Below are positions 54,840-64,000 of a stretch of 64,000 bases of DNA, in pieces; positions within the stretch are counted from its first letter, which is position 1; the number at the start of each line of letters is the position of its first letter. Source of the DNA: Anarhynchus alexandrinus (lineage: Eukaryota > Chordata > Aves > Charadriiformes > Charadriidae). Under the pieces are notes generated by a model that saw only the letters and a list, made by a program, of their open reading frames with translations, made no database searches and was not told where the DNA came from. A program made the position numbers and the translations under genes. The stretch lies in contig VUYV01000045.1 of the NCBI GenBank assembly GCA_008711295.1, positions 4,792,770-4,856,769 on the forward strand. The letters are read 5' to 3'.

Positions 54840-57800
54840 ATGGACTCTGGGGACACAGCTATAGGGCAAAAAGCTACCTCAAGGTCTGGAGAAACTGCTA
54901 AAGTACCAAGTAGATGGAGGCAAGAACATTCAGCTGTTATTAAGATGAGCACTTTTGGCAATCAAGAAGTACAGAGGCAACCACAAATAGATCACGAGCA
55001 AATTGGAAACACAGCATCAGCACAACTTTTTAGTTCTGGGAAACTGGTATCATCGAACGAAGCTGCACAGCAAGTCACGGAGAAGCAATATCCACAGCAT
55101 CGTCCAAGTCCTTACTCATGTCAACATTCACTTTCTTTCCCACAGCATTCGTTGCCACAAGGCTTCTTGCACAACATAAAGCCACATCAGAGCTTGGAAG
55201 GCCCTCCGTGGCAGTTTCCTAGCCACTTGCAATCAGTTGCCTCAGAGGACTTGTTTCCTTTTCATATGCATAGCCATAGTGGAGGTTTCTCCAGGAAGAA
55301 GATTTCAAGTTTGAACCCTGCATACAGCCAATATTCACAGAAGTCTTTAGAACAATCAGAAGATGCTCACAAAAAGGAGCACAAACCCAAAAAGCCTGGC
55401 AAGTACATTTGTCCTTACTGTAATCGGGCTTGTGCCAAACCTAGTGTACTTAAAAAGCATATTAGGTCTCATACTGGGGAGCGACCATACCCTTGTGTTC
55501 CTTGTGGTTTCTCCTTCAAGACGAAGAGCAACCTTTACAAGCACAGGAAGTCACATGCCCATGCAATTAAAGCAGGATTGGTACCTTTCACAGAGTCAGC
55601 AGTCTCTAAATTGGACCTAGATGCCAGTTACATCGATGTGGAAGCTGAAATACATTCAGATGGCGAGCAGAGCACGGACACTGATGAGGAGACCCCGCTC
55701 CTAGTGGAAGGGTCTGACAAACTGAGCCCCGTCCCACAGCTCCCCCTGGACATCGCTAGCAGGAGCAGTTTTCACTCCTCCATGGAAGAGTCCTTGGTTG
55801 GGCCAATGAAAGTGCCCATTTTGATTATCCCTAAAAGTGGAATTCAGTTACCCAGTGAGAGTTCACCATATATTGGCTCAGATATGTTGCAAACCCCGTC
55901 CTTAAGTACCAAGTCTGATGACTCTCATACAGTTAAACAGCGACTTGCACTAAGACTGTCAGAGAAGAAAGGGCAAGATTCTGAGCAGTCTTTAAACCTC
56001 CTGAGCCCACACAGTAAAGGAAGCACTGACTCTGGTTATTTTTCCCGCTCAGAAAGTGCTGAGCAGCAAATTAGCCCACCAAATACTAATGCAAAGTCTT
56101 ACGAAGAGATCATCTTTGGGAAGTTCTACAGGATTAATCAAAGGACAGCACTAACAGTAGCCACAACAAATCAGGAACACAGTTTAATGGGTAGAAAGGG
56201 CAAAGCAGAGCCATTACCTCTTTTAAATAACAGATTAGATATCAAGATGCTCGAGGAACATATTTCTCAGCTGACTCCAAATAAAGAAGAACTCATTGAC
56301 TCCAGTAATTTGAGCACTATTAAGTCTACACAAGTTTATCCAGGCAGCAATACAGAATCTAGGCAATCCCAGACCACTGCGTCATCCATCAAAAGTGAAT
56401 CCAACCTGTACCAAGTCAGTCAGCAGGGTGACGTGCCCATCCTTCTAGAGCCCCCAGTAGATTCCTCTCCTCTTATTAGAAGTAACTCCATGCCAACCTC
56501 TTCTGCAAACAGCCTAAGTATTCCCCCATCTCTGAGAGGAAGCCATTCCTTTGATGAAAAGATGACTGGCTCAGATGATGTATTTTATCCTGGGACAGTG
56601 GGGATATCCCACCAAAGGATGTTGAGAAGACAGGCTGCCTTTGAGCTGCCCTCTGTGCAGGAGGGGCACTCAGATTCGGACTATCATGGAAGACCAGGGA
56701 AAAATGTCATTATTGCTTCCAGCAGACAGACAGCAGGTGACAAAGGACCATCCTTAAAAGAGAAGAAAGGAGACAAGACCTTTTATGACTATGATGCCAG
56801 TGGAAAGCACTACAGAAAGTGGGAAGAATTTGAAGCTCAGAAGCAGAACTACAGGGACTCACCATCTTTAGGTGGGATGAACAAGGGGGGAGAGTACTTT
56901 GTCGATCCACTCGGACAATCTCAGGCGGTGCCATCCATGCTTGGAACAACTTTTGAAAACAGAAAGCGCAGGAAAGAGGAGAGTGTTGGAGATGAGGAGG
57001 ACAGTCCCATGCTCTGCAGCAGTACGACTGGCACCACTGGGGGAATTCAGCCTTTGGACTTTGATCCCAAATCCCAAATTCAGGAAGTGCCAAGGAGTGG
57101 TTTTGCCCTTCAAGGCCTGGACAATGCTGCCCATTGCCATGCGGAGCGTTTTGAAATCTGCAGGCCTTACTTGCAGTCTGGAAGCCCGGCAGCTTCTCTG
57201 GAAGACTCCTCCTTAACTGCAGAGCAAGAAAAGACTGCAGAATCACTGGCTAGAAAGCCCCCTGGAAATGTCATCTCTGTCATTCAGCACACAAATTCGT
57301 TGAGCAGGCCAAACTCATTTGAAAGGTCTGAATCTACAGAACATATTGCATGCCAGCAGGAAAAGATCTATCCACCATCTGAAACATGTGAGAGCGAGAT
57401 TTGTGAATCCCCGATGAGCCCAGACCGAGCTCCGCAAATGGAAAATGCTGACACCAGTAAGCCGTCTCCATCCCAGCAGCCTCAGCCGTATCATATGCAG
57501 CCCAGGTTGGTTCGCCAGCACAACATACAGGTACCTGAAATTCGTGTCACGGAGGAGCCAGATAAGCCTGAGAAAGATAAAGAAGTGCAGAGTAAAGAGC
57601 AGGAGAGACCCACCGAAGAATTCCAGTGGCCCCAGAGAAGTGAAACCCTTTCTCAACTTCCAGCTGAAAAGCTACCACCCAAAAAGAAGCGTTTACGACT
57701 GGCTGACATGGAGCACTCCTCTGGAGAATCCAGCTTTGAGTCCACAGGTACAAGCCTGTCTCGCAGCCCTAGCCAAGAAAGTAATTTGTCCCACAGTTCG

Positions 57801-60083
57801 AGTTTTTCAATGTCCTTTGAAAGAGAAGAGAGTATGAAGTTCATCACACCTCCCAAACAAGATGAGTTTGGAAAACAGTCTGAGTTTTTAACAGTTCCAG
57901 CTGGTGCTTACTCACTTTCCGTCCCTGGGCATCACCATCAGAGGGAAATGAGACGCTGCTCGTCTGAACAGATGCCCTGTCCTCATGCTGCTGAAATCCC
58001 AGAGATCCGAAGTAAATCCTTTGATTATGGGAACCTGTCTCACGCCTCTTCAGTTGGGACACCTACTACGGCACTGTCTCCATCCCGAGAAAGGAAGAAA
58101 TGCTTCTTGGTTCGCCAGGCTTCCTTCAGTGGTTTTCCAGAGATTTCTCAGACTGATCAGAGCACAGAACAAAGTATAAAGCAGGAGCAGATGGAACACG
58201 CACAGGCTGGTCTTCGCTCCTCCCAGCTTGCTTGGCACCACTCCCCTTCCTCTGTACTTCAGCCCATTCAGGTAGATGACTCTGGAAAACAGGCTATTGG
58301 CTCTTGTGCTCAACTTAGTAATAGCTCATCCCACCTTGCCCAGCAACAGGCTCTTCTTGCAGACAGCCCGGAAATGTTACGGACTCCCTTGATCCAACAA
58401 GCACCTTATATTCCTAACAAACATCCATCAGAGCAGCAGCAGCTATTTGCACATCAGGAAAAAGTCCCATTTCCCCCTATTCATAGCACCTTGTTTCAGT
58501 TCCCATATCCAGCCGTCTGCATGGTTCACTTACCACCATCTCAGCAGCCTGTCTTGTGGCAGTCATGCACAGAGCCTCTGCACTTCCAGCATCATTTTGT
58601 ACAACAGCTGCAGAAATCTTATGTCAAACAGCCTTTCCAAACAGACGTTCCTCCAAGTTATCACCTGGAACATGCGCCAGAGCTTATTGGAAAGAAACCA
58701 GCTGATTATGCGCACGCTAAAGAGCAAGCATACCAGCATTACTCAGGAACATCTGGGCAGTATTCAAAAAATACTCTTGCTAAGTACCAGTCAGACCATA
58801 GCATTAAACCAACAGATACCTCCTCTGAGCAGCATCTTCAGACAGATTTTGACTCCCCAAGTGATGGATCTGTACAGTCTTTGCCAGGAACAGTTGTTCC
58901 CGTCAGGATTCAAACCCATGTGCCATCTTATGGTAGTGTCATGTACACAAGCATTTCCCAGATCCTCGGACAGAGCAACAGTCCTGCGATTGTAATTTGT
59001 AAAGTTGATGAGACTGTTTCTCAAAGAACATTGGCAACTAATGCAACCATGCAAGGAATTGGATTTAACATAGCTCAGATGTTGGGTCAGCATGGAGGGC
59101 TAGAAAAATATCCTTTGTGGAAGGTGCCACAGACACTACCACTCGGACTGGAACCACCCATTCCCCTGTGTTTGCCTTCGAGTTCTGACATGGTTTCTAC
59201 CTTGGGAGGAAGCAAACGAATGCTTTCACCTGCCAGCAGCTTGGAGCTCTTCATGGAGACCAAGCAGCAGAAACGAGTCAAAGAAGAAAAAATGTATGGG
59301 CAGATTGTTGAGGAGCTAAGTGCAGTTGAGTTAACTAACTCAGATATAAAGAAAGATTTTCCAAGAGTGCAGAAGCCTCAACTTGTAAGGCAGAGCTGTG
59401 CTACCGAGCCGAAAGAAAGTCTGCCATCCATGTCATCCTCTTCACCACTGTCATCCTCATCATCTCAAGATTTCCCACCTGTCAGCATGGCAACAGCTGA
59501 TGCTTTCCCACTGAGCAGGGAGAAACTCTCCAGTTTTGATTCCGCGTCACCAGGGCAGAAGTCCAGTGGCCCTTCTGAAGGAAGAGACTCACCAGAAGAA
59601 CTGGATGTGGATGAAACAGCCTCAGATATGAGCATGAGTCCACAGAGGTCTTCCTTGCCACCAGGAGAAATTCAGCCAGAAGACCAACTGAAACATCAAA
59701 AATTGCCTCTTGGGATGTTAGTCCAGATGTCATCCAATACCAGTGGGAAGTTCACAGGCTCAACCATCCTCCTGACAGACGTAGCAGATTTTCAGCAGAT
59801 CCTTCAGTTCCCAAGTCTGCGCACTACTACTACTGTGAGCTGGTGTTTCTTAAACTATACAAAACCCAATTACATTCAGCAACCAACCCTCAAATCTTCT
59901 GTTTATGCTTCATGGTGTATAAGTTCATGTAACCCAAACCCATCCGGGCTAAGTACAAAGACCACTTTAGCACTTTTAAGGTCCAAGCAAAAAAACACCA
60001 CGGAAATCTACACTCTGGCTGCTATGCATAGACCTGGAGCTGGTAAACTGACATCATCAAGTGCATGGAAGCAGTTTGCTCAG
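54840..60083 (+). CDS. HIVEP2: HIVEP2 giant coding exon (N-terminal 1748 codons)
   Basis: HIVEP2 (Schnurri-2, MBP-2) is a large nuclear zinc-finger transcription factor that binds kappaB-like enhancers; the Schnurri family also works with SMAD proteins. Identity rests on long stretches shared with mammalian HIVEP2. Numbering from the ATG at 54840: the ZAS-N pair of C2H2 fingers is at about 189-211 (C191, C194, H207, H211) and 217-239 (C219, C222, H235, H239), joined by a TGERP linker. An acidic S/D/E segment follows at about 265-290. Basic clusters at about 707-712 (RKRRK) and 947-953 (KKKRLR) look like nuclear localisation signals, the second followed by a serine-rich block. A VKEE sequence near 1480 fits the sumoylation consensus. 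A conserved W/C-rich segment lies at about 1663-1720. The exon ends after CAG (phase 0) at donor cag|gtaaat; read-through would stop after five more codons at 60101. No frameshift or internal stop is present. The exon holds roughly 70% of the usual full protein of about 2450 residues. Confidence 0.97.
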
Positions 60084-60845
60084 GTAAATAAGAGGTTTTA
60101 AAAAATTAAATTGGTATACCTCTATTTGAGAAAATATTAGTAAACTATGAAATGTAAGTTAATGTGTTTTTTTTTTAAAAAAAAACACAACATTCCCCGG
60201 TGGGAAATCAGACATTGAGATCTTCCCATGACAACTTTTGAGCCTCAATTTACCCTTTTGCAAGCTCTGCTACTTCTGCTGTGTCTATCTTCATTTTCAA
60301 AATCGGATGTAAACAGTGAGGCTTTTAAAGCCCTCCCTTCACGTGTACCAGAGACTGATACATTATCTCCTTTTATTTTGTCCTTTTTTTTTGCCCTGTC
60401 CTGATTCGAACAGTATCGGACACAAACATCCACACGTGTTTATAACTAAAGATCAAGTTAAAATTGAGTAAGGATCTTCAGATCCATTTAATGTCTTTTA
60501 CATACTGACTCTTCCTCACGGTCTAAGCATTAGATAATGGTGCCAGGGAAAATTCTGTAATGGGAATAAATTACCTACTAAGGCTTTTCCATCTCTATTT
60601 TCCATGATTTTTTTTCTGAGGAAAGATATGGTGCTGGCTTTTCTGTCAAGACTCTTGTAAAAATTTGTCCATGCTGCCCCCTCTGTTATTCTCTTTCAGG
60701 TTAAATGGGACAAATTAATTCATCATATAAAGTTGCACCAAAATGAGAGTTTGACTTTGACCTGGAATGTTAAAAGTACTTGAAATGAAGTGTGCGTTTA
60801 TTGTGTGCTCCAGCAGTAACACCCTTCCTTGACTTTGTTCTACAG
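60084..60845 (+). other. HIVEP2: HIVEP2 intron between giant exon and next coding exon
   Basis: The 762-bp phase-0 intron has donor gtaaat and acceptor ttgttctacag. It contains a T10/A9 palindromic run at about 60167-60185 flanked by gtg and cac. Nothing else is recognised. Confidence 0.9.
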
Positions 60846-61000
60846 ATGAAACACGAGCCATTCTTCTTGTTTGGCAGCAAGCTTGAAAAGAAAGTAGTGG
60901 GGAATATTATAAAAGAAAGAGTAAAAGGAGACATTCATGGAGATAAAGACATTACATCCAAACAAACTGAGCCGATACGAATTAAAATCTTTGAAGGAGG
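60846..61000 (+). CDS. HIVEP2: HIVEP2 coding exon upstream of ZAS-C
   Basis: The 155-bp exon starts with ATG AAA in phase 0 and ends GGA GG before donor gtaaga, leaving phase 2. It encodes 51 complete codons that match the mammalian HIVEP2 sequence linking the large exon to the C-terminal ZAS domain: [10 protein letters not shown], then GDIHGDKDI, then [13 protein letters not shown]. In the family this is followed by a YKSNE-type segment, an RGRGRGKY stretch and the second C2H2 pair. Those are not present in the remaining 3 kb and must lie in exons further right. Confidence 0.96.
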
Positions 61001-64000
61001 GTAAGAAAATGCAACTGGAAATTTCAAGCTCAGCCTGTCATTTTAAAGAGATTTGAAAATGAATATGAATGAATTAGGATGTGAAGAGTCTCCTGTATTC
61101 CTGCCATGTCTTGTAGCTCCCAAGCCTCTTCTTTTTTGTGTATATGTCAGTCTTAAAACAAACTGCAGGGTACCTGTATACTTACTCTTGGCTCTACTTT
61201 GCTATTAGGACGATTATATTTTCTATCTGTGTGAAAGCAATCAGTCAAAATTATTACTTTCATTCCTTAGGTTGTAAAGAAATGGATAAACAGTTAACAT
61301 TTTGATATTTTCTATACCATTTCTTTGTATTTAATGGCTTGCATGAGTATATCTTTCCATTTTTAGACTCTGTGTACCTCCACTCACTTTAGTGCAATTA
61401 GCTAGGCATGCTTACTCTCATTCTTGTAATTTTTTGTTATTTACTAAAATCAGATTTTTGAGATAAAGTATAAGATCACAGTGAAATCTATGGCATCTAA
61501 GCCTAATCCATAGATCTGTCATGTGTGGTTGGTAAAATAATGTTTAATTTTACTGTGGCCATCTATCAGTCAAGCGATAACAGAAACGTAACAAAGAGAG
61601 GAGAAAAACGAGACCTGAAAGCCCATTAGCATTGTTTTGAGGCTTGTTGTAAAAAGCAAATGAAATGGACACTTGTTTGCCTCTGCAGTACACTCTAAAA
61701 TGGAAGATACTGTTTTATTTCTTTTACAGAATTCTGACATGATGCAATTAATTTGCCAGTCATTAGTAGTGAATTGTCAGGTGGCTGAACAAGCCGCGTT
61801 TTTTGGTCTTACCAGACTCAAATGGTCTCACAGCAACTGCTTTATTGGGGTAACTAAATAGGTCAGGATGGAGATGTGAGAAATTTGTGCAGCCATTTCC
61901 TTTTCCCATCAGTTTTTACCCTTTAAAATCTCAGTTGTCCTTCATTAACATTATGTGTTTTGGCTCCACTTGGATAGTCTCCACAAAATGAACATAGCCT
62001 ACATCCTGCCTGAAAGACTGAAAATATTGTTTTGGAGATTGTTATGGGTATGCTGGCCTAGACACCCCAATTCTGGCTGTTCTCTGTAGTTGTACATTGT
62101 CTTAGTCCCCAAGCCAGTAGACTGGCTACATAAGAGTGACCCAAATTCAGGGGTGAGCCTAAGCTTGCAAGAAATTTAAAGAGTTGTTGCTTCAGCTCAC
62201 ACCCACTTTGAAGTATAAAATTTGCCTGCTTCCCACTATGTATCATTTCTGAAATTGGATCACCCAGCTGAAGATAGTCGGCACTGATGTAAGCTACGTG
62301 ATAAGAGGTCAGAAGAGTAAAAGTGTGTTAAGAAAAGCAACTTAAAAGAGGATTCAGATCAGTGTGAGCTGCAACAGATCACTCTATAAAACGCCTCTAC
62401 TATCTAACACCTTAAGAAACTTTGTATCTTACTTACACCATTTAAAGTTTCCCTGTACTCCAATAATGTCTATGAAACTGTTTGTGTAAAGGTATATAAT
62501 TCACATGTGACCTGGAAATGTCTCCTAGTAATACTTGGCTATGTTTAGATGTCCTTTGAGTAGAACAAAAAGTAAGAAACCTTAATGTGCACATTAATTT
62601 CTGGAGGGGGAGGGACACAAATAATCTGTGCAATAGACTGGGACTTCCCCAATAGGAGCATATAACCTCCAAAGCTACAGTGAATGAGATGATGTAGTGT
62701 TAATGGGTCCACTCTCTCCTTATAAATCATAGTTTTATCATACATTTATAGGAATTATTTGTGGAAGGGTAGATTCATTCTTTTCATTAGCTAGGCTATT
62801 TTAAAAATGGATCTAATATGATTTACATATTATAACGGCATTTTTCATTGTTTTCTGTCCTGACTATTGAATTTGTTCTCCTCTTCAGTTTTTTGTTTAT
62901 GACTTCTGAAAGCTAATTTTTAACATGGGCGGGTTTCCGTCTTGCTTGCTCTTTGTAGAGCTGTTCCGTTGTACTCCGTTCTGCTCTACTTTCGCCGAGC
63001 TCATCTTCGTATTGCCTCAGCACGTGCAAGTGCTGCACTGAACTGCGCAGCGAATCTCTGTCCTCTTTGTTTCACATTTTCTCCCCTGGACGGGCAAGCG
63101 TGCGTGGTGGTACCTTGTTTCGGGCAGGGTATTTTCATTTTGTTTTTCGTTTGTCTCGGGGAGTAGATTTGCTTAGGCTTCTTGATTGCTTTTGTTTTGT
63201 AAGTGCGAAGGCGGCAACTGAGAATCGGTAGCTGAGAAAGGTGTGCGGTGATCAGAGCGTTCGGTCTGCGGGAAGCCCCTCCGCCGGGCAGGGAAGGGCA
63301 GTCGCGCAGCTGCCTTGTGCCGGGGCAGCGGGGCGCCCGTATCGCAGGTGGGCAAAAAGCAAATAGAGGGGGCCGGGGACGAGTGAGAAGCTGAAGGAAC
63401 GGAATGAACGGAGTTGAGGCGAAAAGGAGATGTCGCAGCACATCACCACCTCGCTGCACCAAAGCCCGTCAAGAGCAGTTTGTAAGCATCGCAGCAGAGG
63501 GGGTTTTGAAGGAAGAAGCTAACAACCATATTATTACCTCTGGCAGGTGGCTTGATTTGAATGAAATGATCTGAATCGCAAAATCTGCTTTCCGTCATCT
63601 GTGACTGCAAAACCCTGATGGGATATGAAGCAGTGTTCCTCAAAGAAAAGCAGCAATTTGAAGTTCAGTACAGTTAGTTACTAACGGCATGAAGTGAAAA
63701 AAAAGGAGGGACAGGGCAAACATGCCCGCTCATCTGGCATCTGGCTTAATGACATTATCCCCTCACAGCAAGAGTTCACAATTTGCTTATGTTTGCTCTT
63801 TTATATCTATCAGTTATAGACTTTAATTGAAAATCCCCAATAAAATAACATTTTGGATAGAAATTGCAGGGCTCTCAGGCTTGTTAGTGTTTTTTAACTC
63901 TAGAGTCCCATTCAAATCAAGCTCAGAGCAGCAGTGACTGTAGTCCTTATATGAAAGTTATGTAGCGGAAAGGGGGAAATTGCTGAAGGCTTTGAGACAG
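61001..64000 (+). other. HIVEP2: start of the next HIVEP2 intron
   Basis: From donor gtaaga at 61001 to the window end I find no exon encoding the C-terminal zinc fingers. The sequence is AT-rich until about 62900, then holds the CpG-rich block described separately, and returns to AT-rich after 63500. No repeat family is recognised. Confidence 0.85.
62920..63480. promoter_or_regulatory. intronic CpG island, candidate internal promoter
   Basis: By eye I count about 24 CpG dinucleotides between 63201 and 63470 and about 14 more between 62941 and 63180, against very few on either side. A GC-box-like gggcggg lies at 62927-62933. A plausible donor, atcgcag|gtgggc, lies at 63346/63347. The position, just upstream of the exons encoding the C-terminal ZAS fingers, would allow a shorter HIVEP2 product starting here. 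The 153-codon minus-strand frame across it is probably a composition effect. Promoter activity is inference. Confidence 0.4.

Overview
The window is vertebrate, almost certainly avian. One very large exon encodes the N-terminal three quarters of HIVEP2 (Schnurri-2 / MBP-2). Interspersed repeats are few, and the clear ones are CR1 LINE pieces, including one that ends in the ATTCTATG octamers typical of bird CR1 3' ends. Noncoding sequence dominates, as expected for the start of a long vertebrate gene. There is no bacterial, phage or CRISPR-like content.

Layout. HIVEP2 runs left to right. The giant exon spans 54458-60083: a leader with several short upstream ORFs, then coding sequence from the canonical ATG at 54840. 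A 762-bp phase-0 intron follows, then a 155-bp coding exon (60846-61000) ending in phase 2. The exons for the second zinc-finger pair (ZAS-C) and the C-terminus lie beyond position 64000. Upstream, a 45-bp exon at 52595-52639 is a good candidate for the last noncoding leader exon. A 98-bp candidate at 25376-25473 is weaker. A partly unassembled CpG island at 27841-28490 is the best promoter candidate on the left. A second CpG-rich block lies at about 38.5-39.3 kb. A third lies at 62.9-63.5 kb, inside the intron just before the C-terminal zinc-finger exons.

The rest (1-52594) is best read as HIVEP2 5'-leader introns and/or upstream flank. It holds two eroded CR1 3' ends (about 10.4 and 43.0 kb), a 30-bp tandem array, microsatellites, and a minus-strand broken reading frame of unknown parentage at 13.6-14.2 kb. 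A younger 5'-truncated CR1 sits at 53181-53829 in the short intron just upstream of the coding exon.

Nothing here looks like a new multi-gene system. The most interesting points are the upstream ORF cluster of HIVEP2 (one uORF appears to be assembled across a splice junction), the possible N-terminal extension, the intronic CpG island that could start a short C-terminal isoform, and the frameshifted coiled-coil reading frame on the minus strand.
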